63,523 nucleotides of DNA from Bradyrhizobium altum. Its GTDB lineage: Bacteria > Pseudomonadota > Alphaproteobacteria > Rhizobiales > Xanthobacteraceae. Below the pieces are notes generated by a model. The model searched no databases and was not told where the DNA came from. It saw nothing but the letters and a program-made list of their open reading frames with translations. The stretch is taken from contig NZ_JACMYP010000018.1 in assembly GCF_020889705.1 (NCBI RefSeq), positions 1 through 63,523 on the forward strand, in the 5' to 3' direction. The position numbers and the translations under genes were made by a program. Positions 51,086-60,237 of this stretch are shown in pieces (the stretch's first letter is position 1; the number at the start of each line of letters is the position of its first letter).

Positions 51086-52455
51086 CTACGCAATACACGG
51101 GGTCTGAGCAGGTGGTGGTCGCGCAACCAGCGAAGCGAGACGCCTCAGATTCTGAGCGATGGCAGCCAGAACAAACTCATCCTGGGCGCCTTGTGGGCCA
51201 CGAAGGCGAAGCCGACCAAGCCTCAGAATGCGCTTCAAGTGCGCGAACCGCATCTCGACCTTCTTGCGCTCGCGGCGGGACCGCTCAAAGCCCTCGGTGC
51301 CAGCGAACGATCGGGCGACGTCTCGGGCATGCTCATGGATATCGCGCGGGATCTTGCGTGACGGCTCCTTTGGGCAGCACTGCGGCTTGAGGGGGCATAC
51401 ATCGCAGTCGAGCTTGCTTGCACGATATAGAAGCGTCTTTCCCTCGTGCACGGTGCCACTTGTTCCGAGCTGCTTTGTGCCCGGACAGTGGTAGACGTCG
51501 GCGGTCGGATCATATCGAAAGTCGCTGCGCGAGAAGGTGCCATCATCTCGCTTCGATTTGTCGAAAGCAGGAATATGCGGCGCGATGCCTTTCTCCTCGA
51601 CCAACCAGTTCAGCATCGGAGCTGCCCCGTAAGCGGTATCCCCGACAAGCCTTTCCGGTTTGAGCCCGAAGCGCTCCTCTGTTCGCTCGATCATGGCCCT
51701 TGCTGCGCCGACCTCGGCCTGGCGAATGGCACGGGAGGCTTCGACATCGAGGATGACGCCGAACTTCACGTCGATGAGATAATTGTCGGAGTAAGCGAAG
51801 AATGCCGGCCCCTTGTGAGCGCCGGTCCACTGGGCCGCGGGGTCGGAGAGCGAAACGAACTTCGGAATAACATCGCTGGCAGCGCCCCACGCCGTATCGT
51901 CGAGGTCGCTAGATACTCCTTCACCGCGCGGCTTGACCTCGCCGGAACACGAACCCTGCGCCAATCCTGACCCGCAATCGAGCGCTGCTTGTTGGCGTCG
52001 GCCGCAATCAGGCTCGCATCAACGGCAAAGCCTTCGCCACCAACCAGACCGGCTGCAATGCACGCCTCGACGACACGTTCAAACACGCGACGAAAAACAT
52101 CCCCCGCGCGAAAACGCTCATTGCGGGCACGCGAGAACGCCGAATGATCCGGCACAGCATCCTCGATACCGAGTTTGCAGAACCAGCGATAGGCGAGGTT
52201 CACCTGCACTTCACGACGGATCAGCCGCTCCGAGCGGATCGCGAAGACATACCCCACGATCAGCATCCGGATCATCAGCTCCGGATCGATCGACGGGCGA
52301 CCCGTGGACGAATAATGAGGAGCAAGTTCGCTGCGAAGCCAAGACAGATCGAGAGCAGTGTCGATCTTCCGCAGCAGATGATCTTCGGGGACCGCGTCGC
52401 TGAGATGAAGCTCGTAGAACAGTTGACCTTGGTCACTCTTCAGACGGCCCATCAT
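51086..52455 (-). pseudogene. IS1182-family transposase, one frameshift
   Basis: The first 180 residues (MMGRLKSDQGQLFYELHLSD, then LMIRMLIVGYVFAIRSERLI and GEGFAVDASLIAADANKQRS) lie in one frame and the rest (LDDTAWGAASDVIPKFVSLS to DEFVLAAIAQNLRRLASLVA) in another. They join at GCGACCTCGACG near 51899-51908, where one C is probably missing. The DDE residues are split over both frames (ASLIAAD; DTAYG; the Glu region KKVEMRFAH). Such a split could be programmed in some IS families, but IS1182 transposases are normally one frame, so I treat it as inactivation. Confidence 0.85.
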
Positions 52456-52513
52456 GGATCGACCTCGTCGCGATTCGCGTCAACACAACGGAATCACGCT
52501 TGCCCGCCTGTCT

Positions 52514-52540
52514 CAACCGACCTTTGCAACAAAATCGGCC
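52514..52540 (-). repeat. right terminal inverted repeat of the IS
   Basis: CAACCGACCTTTGCAACAAA then ATCGGCC on the plus strand; matches the left end in inverted orientation. Confidence 0.75.
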
Positions 52541-52709
52541 CGTAGGCGACCTTTGCTCAGAAGGCCGCGCTGTCTGCTTTCCGGAGGCAAGACGACCAAG
52601 CTCAAGCGGACCGCCATCGTCGGCTTGTGACCCAACGCGGACATTCGATGCTTGGATGTCTCCCTTAAAGGTTCTACGCTGTAGTGATAGACAGCAGGGG
52701 CACGTACCA

Positions 52710-53597
52710 ATGCGGCGGCGGTACCTCATTGCACTAATTGCTGGCATTGCGGTTTTGCCGCTCGCGGCGCTCGCGCAGCAGGCTGCTCCCTCGATCGCGC
52801 CGCAGGTTCACGAGGAGATGTGGGCGATTCCCTCCTCGCCTGTCCCGATGCTCGCCTATTTGATCCGACCCATTGGGGGCGGTCCATTTCCACTTGTCGT
52901 GATGAACCATGGAGTTTCGCTTGACGCGACGGGGCGAAGCTACTTTCCCATGATCGAATTCCGTGACGCCGCACTTTGGTTTGCGCGACAGGGCCACGTG
53001 GTGGTCGCACCGGTACGCCCTGGATATGGCGCTACGGCGATCGAAATCCCCGAGCGCGGTCTGTTCGGGGTTTTTTTCTCGGGCGTGGGAAAATGTTCGG
53101 ATGCTGAGTTTCGTGAAGCGGGGCTGGCCGTCGCGTCGATTGACAAGTGGGTCATCGACTACATGTCAACTCAGTCATTTATCAAGCGCAATGAGGTCAT
53201 CATTGTCGGCCAATCGGGGGGTGGTTGGGGGGCGATTGCGCTTGGCAGTCAAAATCCGAAATCTGTGCGGGCGATCATTGGGTTCGCAGCCGGCCGCGGC
53301 GGCCACTTCAATGGCAAACCAAACAACAACTGTGCCCCTGATAAGCTGGTCGATGCCGTTGCCGAATTCGGCCGCACGGCGCGCGTTCCAATGTTGTGGA
53401 TCTACGCCCGTAACGACAGTTATTTTGGACCTGATCTGTCAAAGCGGATGGCGGAAGCGTTTCGAGCCGCAGGCGGCAATGTCGAATATCGTCTGTTATC
53501 CGATTTCGGAGGGGACGGCCATTTTTTGATAGACTCGGCCGATGCCGTTCAACTCTGGGCGCCCATTGTCAGCGAATTCCTGGCCAAGCATCCATGA
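52710..53597 (+). CDS. secreted alpha/beta hydrolase (dienelactone hydrolase-like)
   Basis: A 295-residue protein from the ATG at 52710; the open frame upstream is repeat-derived. A signal peptide (about 21 residues, ALA|QQA) precedes a hydrolase fold with MNHGVSLDATGRSYFP near residues 72-87, nucleophile Ser in VGQSGGGWGAIA near 171, an acid in WIYARNDSYFGPD and His in GGDGHFLI near 272. It should hydrolyse an ester or thioester in the periplasm. Its stop overlaps the next gene's ATG, so they form a coupled pair just right of the insertion element. Confidence 0.85.
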   Translation: MRRRYLIALIAGIAVLPLAALAQQAAPSIAPQVHEEMWAIPSSPVPMLAYLIRPIGGGPFPLVVMNHGVSLDATGRSYFPMIEFRDAALWFARQGHVVVAPVRPGYGATAIEIPERGLFGVFFSGVGKCSDAEFREAGLAVASIDKWVIDYMSTQSFIKRNEVIIVGQSGGGWGAIALGSQNPKSVRAIIGFAAGRGGHFNGKPNNNCAPDKLVDAVAEFGRTARVPMLWIYARNDSYFGPDLSKRMAEAFRAAGGNVEYRLLSDFGGDGHFLIDSADAVQLWAPIVSEFLAKHP

Positions 53598-54277
53598 AAA
53601 GGAATTGCTTTATGGACATTCGGGTTCTGCACTCATCGGAACGATCAACCCGGTATCGATTCCTGGCTACTGGATCATTTGTGGTGTTCATGACGACCAC
53701 AGTGATGGGGGTCGACGCGCAACAACTGGTGCCGTTTGGTGACGTCCCGGCGACCGAGAATTTTTCTGAGGCTGAGATCGCTACTCGGGGACGACAGCCA
53801 GATCGCCCGCTAACGTACGCGCCGTGGCGCAAGGTGTGTTTCAAGGCCACCCAAGAGGCCGGGTCGAAAATGGTTTGTCGCACGACCATCAACGGTAGAT
53901 GGGACACGGGTCAGATCGCGCTCAGAGTCGATCTGATCGAACGAGAGGGCGATCCTGTTGGACGTCTGCAGATTTTCGTGCCCCCCGGATCATTCCTGCA
54001 ACCCGGCATCAAATTGACTGTCGACCAGAGATCGCCCATGCAAATACCCTATGTCATTTGTCTCACTAATGGTTGCGTAGCCGGAAGCGTGGCGAATGCC
54101 AGCTTCATTCATGACTTGGAGACAGGCCAGATGCTGGCTTTGGAGGCCGTTAATTCCAATGTCGTGGGTGTGACCACCTCGCTTCCTCTTACGGAGTTTG
54201 CCAAGGTTCACCAAGGGGTGCCGGCGCAAGTGTTTGAGCAGAGGCTCGAAGGAGACTGGGAGCAATTGGGTCGATGA
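53594..54277 (+). CDS. invasion-associated locus B (IalB)-like secreted protein
   Basis: A 227-residue protein (ATG at 53612 would give 221). A hydrophobic segment at residues about 22-40 acts as a signal, followed by RPLTYAPWRKVCFKATQEAG, KMVCRTTINGRWDTGQIALR and a central IPYVICLTNGCVAGSVANAS, the IalB pattern of four conserved cysteines. IalB proteins help survival in host cells in Bartonella; in soil bacteria they are envelope proteins of unknown role. Translationally coupled to the hydrolase. Confidence 0.85.
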   Translation: MKRNCFMDIRVLHSSERSTRYRFLATGSFVVFMTTTVMGVDAQQLVPFGDVPATENFSEAEIATRGRQPDRPLTYAPWRKVCFKATQEAGSKMVCRTTINGRWDTGQIALRVDLIEREGDPVGRLQIFVPPGSFLQPGIKLTVDQRSPMQIPYVICLTNGCVAGSVANASFIHDLETGQMLALEAVNSNVVGVTTSLPLTEFAKVHQGVPAQVFEQRLEGDWEQLGR

Positions 54278-54471
54278 AACGTGGTACGTTCAAGTTGCGC
54301 CGCTCGGCAAACAGGAAGGCAGAGGAGCTTAGGGTGGAAAGCAGATTCTCCGGACGCTTTGAACCGCTTAATCACGATGGCTGCTATTGCTAACTAGGAC
54401 CGTTCGATAGTCACCAAGGCCAGGTCTTTTTTGCGCATGAGTCCGGAAGTGGCCCGAAGGCGCCAAAATGG

Positions 54472-54504
54472 AACGGGCAGAGCATGTCCGCTCTGCCCGT
54501 TTAT
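54472..54504. terminator. bidirectional terminator hairpin between IalB gene and integrase
   Basis: A perfect 12-bp stem AACGGGCAGAGC / GCTCTGCCCGTT with a 6-base loop, followed by TATTT on the plus strand and CCATTTT on the minus strand. It ends both convergent genes. Confidence 0.8.
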
Positions 54505-54505
54505 T

Positions 54506-55141
54506 TCAGACGTCAATCTGTTCCGCTATGGCGAGCGCGTCGTCAACCTCAATGCCCAGATATCTAACGGTGCTCTCGATTTTTGTATGGCCCAACAAGA
54601 GCTGCACGGCCCGCAAGTTGCCGGTCCTCCGGTAGATCAGAGTCGCCTTCGTTCGGCGCAGTGAGTGGGTCCCGAACGGGTGCGGATCGAGCCCAATACT
54701 GGCAACCCAATCGGACAACAACCGCGCGTACTGCCGAGTGGTTAAACTAGAACCGGCTCCCCGCCGGCCCACGAACAGATAGTCTCCCGGCCTCTTGCCC
54801 GCCGCCTTCATGTAGTCGTCGATCGCTTGTCGTGTCGTCTCGGTCAGTTCGAACTTGACCGGTCGACGAGTCTTCTTTTGGCGGACGGTGGCTCGGTCTG
54901 CAGCATAGCCGCCGGGCGCTACGTCATCGACCTTGAGTGCTACGACATCGCAGCCGCGGAGCTTGCTATCGATGGCGAGATTGAAGAGAGCAAGATCCCG
55001 GACCCGACCTTCGACTTGCAGTTTCGTCCGGATGGACCAGACGTGCTTTGGTCGAAGTGGCGGCTTTGCACCGACGACCTTTCCCTTATTCCATGGGACG
55101 CGCCTGGAGATGTCCTCGATGGTACTCAAGACTTCGGTCAT
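54506..55141 (-). CDS. short tyrosine recombinase (phage-type integrase)
   Basis: A 211-residue recombinase consisting nearly only of the catalytic domain. The first catalytic Arg is in AIDSKLRGCDVVALKVDD, the His-x-x-Arg box is GTHSLRRTKATL, and LLGHTKIESTVRYLGI carries the second His and the nucleophilic Tyr near residue 197. The usual N-terminal core-binding domain is reduced. Such short integrases occur singly in Bradyrhizobium genomes. It might have mediated entry of part of the region to the left, but it is 25 kb from the tRNA and not adjacent to it. Confidence 0.9.
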   Translation of the reverse strand: MTEVLSTIEDISRRVPWNKGKVVGAKPPLRPKHVWSIRTKLQVEGRVRDLALFNLAIDSKLRGCDVVALKVDDVAPGGYAADRATVRQKKTRRPVKFELTETTRQAIDDYMKAAGKRPGDYLFVGRRGAGSSLTTRQYARLLSDWVASIGLDPHPFGTHSLRRTKATLIYRRTGNLRAVQLLLGHTKIESTVRYLGIEVDDALAIAEQIDV

Positions 55142-55423
55142 GGCGACCTCCTCAATTAGTGAGGCCAGCCAGTTTCACCCCGGTGATCCTCCGGAACTGG
55201 AGTCAGCTTTCGGACGACTGCAGCCGAAATTGGATCGACATCGAATGCTCGAACGGCGCATTCTGACCCAATTCGGACTTCCCGAGTCAGCGCATGCTTT
55301 GCCGTTCATGCGCTTGGCCAGGCGGAGATGCACTGAACGCCGGGGTTCCTTAATTGCCCCGACTAGCCTGCCGCAGAGTGCTAGTCTCGCGATCAATAGG
55401 CCTGTCCTTGGAAGGGTGGACAC

Positions 55424-56399
55424 ATGCGGCGGCGAGAGTTCATCAGGCTTGTATTGTGGAGCGCCGCCACGTTGCCGCAGATGAACGCCCGCGCACAGCA
55501 GGCCTTCCCGGTTATCGGTGTCTTAGGAAGCTCAACGGCTGGTGACTATGGTCCAATGATAGCCGCCTTCCGGAAAGGGCTGGGCGAAACGGGCTATTTC
55601 GAAGGGAGGAATGTTGGCTTCGAATACGCATGGGCAGATGATCATTATGATCGGCTCCCTGCGCTGGCGACCAAGCTAACTGAGCGAAGAGTTAGCCTGA
55701 TCTTGGCGGCAGCAACACCATCTGCGTTGGCGGCAAAGTCGGCGACTTCGACCATTCCCATCGTGTTTGCAATCGGCGGCGACCCTGTCAGGACCGGGCT
55801 GGTGACCAGCCTCAATAGCCCGGGCGGAAATGTCACGGGCGCGGCACATATTAACGTCGATACAGCGCCGACGGTTAGAACTGCTGCACGAGCTTTTGCC
55901 GAGCAGTACCTCGCTTGGGCTACTGACGAATCCGACGAATCCCCTAACGCCTTCAGTTGAGAGCGGAGTGACAGCGGCGGCCGAAGTCCTGGGTCTCAAG
56001 CTGACTATCTTTCACGCGAGCACCGACAGGGAGATCGAGGCGACGTTCAAGAACGCTGCCGGCTCAATCGCGGGAATGGTTATCGGTACGGACCCGCTGT
56101 TTACGAGCCGCGCCACGGCGTTGGGTGCAAAGTCCCTCGAATACAAGCTTCCGGCCATCTATCAGTATCGAGACTTCGTGGCAGCTGGCGGCACAATGAG
56201 CTACGGCGGCGACATTAAGGATTCCTATTATCGTGCGGGCGTCTACGCCGGGCGAATACTGAACGGACAGAAGCCGGCCAATCTCGCTGTGCAGCTTTCA
56301 ACACGATTGGAACTCCTGATAAATCTGAAAACGACCAAGGCGCTCGGGTTAGAGCCACCCCCCGTGTTGGTTGCAGGCGCGGATGAGGTGATCGAATAA
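55424..56399 (+). pseudogene. ABC_sub_bind-type substrate-binding protein, one frameshift
   Basis: MRRREFIRLVLWSAATLPQM starts a Tat-like signal, then FPVIGVLGSSTAGDYGPMIA and GNVTGAAHINVDTAP in the first frame. RRLELLHELLPSSTSLGLLT onward to VLVAGADEVIE is in a second frame. They join near 55866-55870 (CCGACGG), where a base seems lost (a Lys codon expected). The complete protein would be about 325 residues, like its convergent neighbour. Members bind tryptophan, thiamine precursors or related compounds. Confidence 0.85.
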
Positions 56400-56487
56400 C
56401 GTATGCGATGCTGCCGTGCATAAGTCTGGAAAGGCCCATCGGGTCGGTTCGCCGCCGCGGGCTGCACGGTGCGAGCCATCAATTCAC

Positions 56488-57459
56488 TTACTCAATTACT
56501 CGATCGGCACTCGCCAGAAGCGACGATGGAATGGTCAGATTCAAAGTCTTCGCGGTACGCATGTTGATGGTAAACTCGAACGTTGTTGGCTGTTCAATTG
56601 GAAGATCGGCAGGGTTCGCGCCCTTCAAAATCCGATCGACATAATAAGCGAGTCGCCGGTACGATTCCGTAAGCTTCGGACCATAAGTAAAGAGCGCCCC
56701 GCTTTGGGCGAAAATTGGCCATCCGGATATGGCCGGCATATGCTTGCTCATCGCGAAATCAATGATCGTCTTCCGATTCTGAATCGCAAAGCCGTCGGCA
56801 AGAATGGAAATCGCCTGCGGCGGATCGTCGGCCATCCTCGCCAGGGAGTCCGCGAGCTTGTCCTGAGTTTCGGTGGGGAAGTAGTCGATCCGGAGTCCGA
56901 GCTGCCGTCCGGTCTCTTCGGAAAACCCGCGCTCGAGATGCGCGCCGGGATGCTCGGGGTTGCCAACAATTGCGACACGACGCAGGTCCGGGACTATTTC
57001 CTTGAGCAGGTCGAGCCGCTTTCCGTTCAGCTCTACCGCCATCAAGGTTAGGCCGGATTTGTTGCCGCGGGGCTTCGCGAGACTATCTGCAAAGCCTGAG
57101 GAAACGGGGTCCGCGCTAATCACGAATACGACAGGCAGATCGAGCGGAGGAAGTTCGAGTGCTGCTGTTCCCTGTGCCACGATGAGGTCGACCGGCAACC
57201 GCGTCAGTTCGCGGGCGAGTTCAGGTACACGACCGTCGATCCCCTCGCCGTAGCGATACTCGATCGTAAGGGTTTGTCCTTCGTTGTAGCCGCGCTCGCT
57301 GAGGCCCTGGCGGAATGCCTCAACATAGGGCGCAAGGCTTGCCGCCGTTTGAGCGGTGACCCAGCCGATGCGACGGGCCCTCTCCGTGGATTGCGCCGCC
57401 AAGGACTGCGGCACAAGGGTCGCGGCTAATGTCGAGGCAAGGAATGCGCGTCGATGCAT
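56488..57459 (-). CDS. ABC transporter substrate-binding protein, ABC_sub_bind family
   Basis: A 323-residue protein. A twin-Arg-less signal (MHRRAFLASTLAATLVPQSL, cut near AAQ) is followed by RRIGWVTAQTAASLAPYVEA, and it ends PSSLLASADRVIE, the family's C-terminus. It is convergent with the broken paralogue 88 bp away. No permease or ATPase lies beside it, as is usual for the many orphan copies of this family in Bradyrhizobium. Its ligand is unknown. Confidence 0.88.
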   Translation of the reverse strand: MHRRAFLASTLAATLVPQSLAAQSTERARRIGWVTAQTAASLAPYVEAFRQGLSERGYNEGQTLTIEYRYGEGIDGRVPELARELTRLPVDLIVAQGTAALELPPLDLPVVFVISADPVSSGFADSLAKPRGNKSGLTLMAVELNGKRLDLLKEIVPDLRRVAIVGNPEHPGAHLERGFSEETGRQLGLRIDYFPTETQDKLADSLARMADDPPQAISILADGFAIQNRKTIIDFAMSKHMPAISGWPIFAQSGALFTYGPKLTESYRRLAYYVDRILKGANPADLPIEQPTTFEFTINMRTAKTLNLTIPSSLLASADRVIE

Positions 57460-57679
57460 TTTCGCGCCGCCTCCAAACGGACGTGGCTTTACAGTGGGTT
57501 CTTTGAGCGCCTTAAAGGTTCAGCGAGCCTGGGGCCAAGGCCGTCCCGGCCGATATTGGCCGTGGAACTGGCGCCTGTGAGGGCTGCTCGCCGTGGGGCG
57601 GGACTGGCCGGCTCGATGGTCCGCTCGGACATAGCGTGAGCCTGCTTTGGGCACGATGTCGTGGTAGTATCAGGTCGGA

Positions 57680-59448
57680 ATGCTGCTTTTTCAAAAGGTA
57701 CTCCACGTGCCGAAGCCGCACCGGACGCTTTTTGTCAAATATTTCTTCACGCTGTTCATTGCCGTGGTTTTGCCCTTGGCGTTGGGAGCGATGGGGGAAG
57801 CCTGGTTTGGCTATCGCGAGCAGCGCGTTCATCTCACCGAACTCCTCAGGACGGAATCCCGATCGGCCGCCGATCGGATTCAGACCTTCACCGATGGCAT
57901 TCGCGACCAGCTTGGATGGCTCGTGCAGTTTCCCTGGACGGAAGGCCAGGACGAACAGCACAAAGTTGATGCTCAGCGCCTGCTGCGGCAGGTGCCGGCC
58001 ATCTCCTCGGTTTCGCTGTTCGATGGAGTAGGCGTCCAGCACGCGATGGTATCCCGCCTGGCGATAAACCGCGTTGGCGAAGCGGCGAATCTTCCAAGTG
58101 ACCCGGCCGTGGCCGAGTTGCGCGGGAGTGCGTCCAAGGTGTGGTACGGCCCTGTCCGATATCAGCGCGGCTCGGAGCCGCACATGACCATTGCTGTGAG
58201 CGGAAACCGGCAAGCGACCGGGTTCGCCATTGCGGATGTCAATCTCAAGCTGATCTGGGACGTGGTCACCACCATCAAGATCGGCGAGACTGGCGCGGCC
58301 TTCGTCATCGATGACACGGGCCGTCTGGTGGCTCACCCCGATATAAGTCTTGTCCTGCGCGGGGACGCGACAGCCAGTGCATTCAATCGTCTCCGAGACG
58401 ATATCGCCAAATCCAACGGCTCCGCCGCCGAAACGAAAGATATCGAGGGTGATCCCGTCGTTGCCCTGGCCGCGAAAATCCCCAGCCTTAGATGGACGGT
58501 AGTTGTCCAGCAGCCGGCCGCTGAAGCGTTCGCCCCGATCCGCTCCGCGCTCTGGCGCTCCCTACTGTTGGTCGTTATCGGCACCTTGATTGCCATCGTT
58601 CTCGCGTATTGGCTGGCGCGACGAATGACCGGCCCGATCCGGCTGCTCGAAGAAGGTGCACAGCTTGTTGGTGCCGGACAGTTCGATCACCGCATCGCCA
58701 TCTCAACAGGTGATGAACTCGAGCAACTGGCTGGCCGCTTCAATGAGATGGCAAGCGAACTAGGCCTTTCGAAGGAGAAATCGGATCGCATCAATCGCTT
58801 GAAGCGCTTCCTGGCACCCCAGATTGCCGACCTTGTCGAAAGAACCGGCGACGATGCCTTGCTAGAGGGTCAGCGTCGCGAAGTGGTGGCTGTCTTCGCC
58901 GACCTTCGCGGCTTCACGGCGTTTTCGAATCGCGCCGAACCCGAGACCGTCATGAAGGTGCTCGGTGCATATCACGAGGCCGTGGGAGCGATCATCGATC
59001 GTCGGGGGGCAACATTGACAACTTTGCCGGCGACGGCCTCATGCTGTTAGTCAATGCTCCCATGAGCTGTCCCGATCCGGCGTTTGAGGCCCTCAGCCTT
59101 GCAATAGAAATGCAATCGGTCGTTCAGGGCCTGACCGCCGGCTGGCGCAAGCATGGACACCGGATCGGCCTCGGAATTGGATTGGCCATGGGTCCTGCCA
59201 CCGTAGGGCGCATCGGCTATGAAGGCCGACTCGATTACACCGCAATAGGAAGCGCAGTGAACCTTGCCTCGCGGCTGTGTTCAGCCGCAACCGACGGACA
59301 GATTTTGGTCGATGCGGTCGTTGCCACGGTGGTCGAAGGAAAGATACCGCTACAGGCTCTGGGAGCTATCGCTGTCAAGGGCTACGACCAGCCGGTGCCT
59401 ATTTTTACCGTTGCAACAGGCGTCATCTCCGTATCGGGACGACCGTAG
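57680..59448 (+). pseudogene. membrane sensor adenylate cyclase (Cache-HAMP-cyclase), frameshift in the catalytic motif
   Basis: A first frame of 456 residues has a membrane helix near 22-42, a dCache-like periplasmic part (about 45-290), a second helix (LLLVVIGTLIAIVLAYWLAR), a HAMP domain and the start of a class III cyclase (REVVAVFADLRGFTAFSNRA). At 59010-59020 the frame breaks exactly before FAGDG, the second metal motif; the rest (LMLLVNAPMSCPDPAFEALS to RLDYTAIGSAVNLASRLCSA) is in another frame up to 59448. Restored length is about 589 residues. As written it cannot make cAMP. Confidence 0.85.
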
Positions 59449-60237
59449 CGACCCCTTAGCCCGTTTTGGGGTCACCATGTATCGAGATATCGTGGGGGTG
59501 GGGACGAGTGTCGTCAAGTTTTCGTATGGCGACTTCCGATCTTGGCCCATCCCGACCAGTGCACCCGGCTGCCCAACTGTCTGCTGTGAGGTGTAGACCG
59601 GACCTTACCGAGACCGGACCAAACTGTAGCGATTGACCCAACTGAGACATAGCGTCCTTTTGGTCCTGGTGCACCTTGCCAGTTTCGAATCGATGGTGGG
59701 GCGCCACAGCCGATGAAGATGGGCACTACTCATTCGCCGTAGCGTTATGATGCCGCACGCAATCGCGCCTCGCCACCGCTGAACACACGCCGAAGACGCC
59801 GGACATTCTTCAGGGGTATCGGACGATCCTTCGGGGCAAGTAATGCCTTATGGAGAATGGGACCGACGCACCTTTCATAGATCGAAGCGCCATGCGTCAC
59901 CTCCACGTCATCTCGAAGTCATGCATTTGTCGCGCGATCACCGATTCGTCATCGCCCGACACAACGAAAAACGAATCCATGATGGAATAGACCAGCATTA
60001 GTTTTGTTTGTCTCGGACGGCGAGAATGACTCACCCTCACAATCGCCGACGACGCAATCACCTGCTTCTTGCAATCACCTGCTTCTTGATTGCCTCAAGT
60101 GAGACTGGCTCACGGTCCCAATCGACCGTGGACTTCGACCTGAACAGCACACGGCCTGAGCGGACCGCACGAACGGCGGCGTTTACGCGCCCGCCAAGCA
60201 GATCACAACTCCTAATCTCATCTAACAGGGGAATGTC
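59449..60237. other. noncoding stretch
   Basis: The part from about 59590 to 59720 resembles sequence I associate with dispersed Bradyrhizobium repeats (its minus-strand reading MPIFIGCGAPPSIRNWQGAP recurs in many genomes); I treat it as noncoding. A 77-codon frame at 60008-60241 begins MSRTARMTHPHNRRRRNHLL and has a hydrophobic segment; unsupported. CAATCACCTGCTTCTTGCAA repeats partly at 60058 and 60075. Confidence 0.4.

Larger units (their letters stand above)
50973..52540 (-). mobile_element. IS1182-type insertion sequence
   Basis: About 1.57 kb. The left end GGCAGATTTTGTTTGCAAAA (50973 on, then GTCGGTTG) and the right end, read on the minus strand, GGCCGATTTTGTTGCAAAGG (then TCGGTTG) are imperfect inverted repeats of about 28 bp. 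One transposase gene fills the inside. No clear target duplication is visible next to the ends (TTGT on the left, CGTA on the right). Confidence 0.8.

Noticed and set aside
51890..51915. Programmed frameshifting in the insertion-element transposase
   Set aside because: No slippery A6G or similar heptamer at the junction and the family usually has one frame; treated as a lesion.
52500..52709. 70-codon N-terminal extension of the secreted hydrolase
   Set aside because: It runs through the end of the insertion element and sequence resembling a dispersed repeat; the signal peptide starts at the ATG at 52710.
54506..55141. Prophage
   Set aside because: Only a short recombinase is present; no capsid, tail, terminase or lysis genes nearby.
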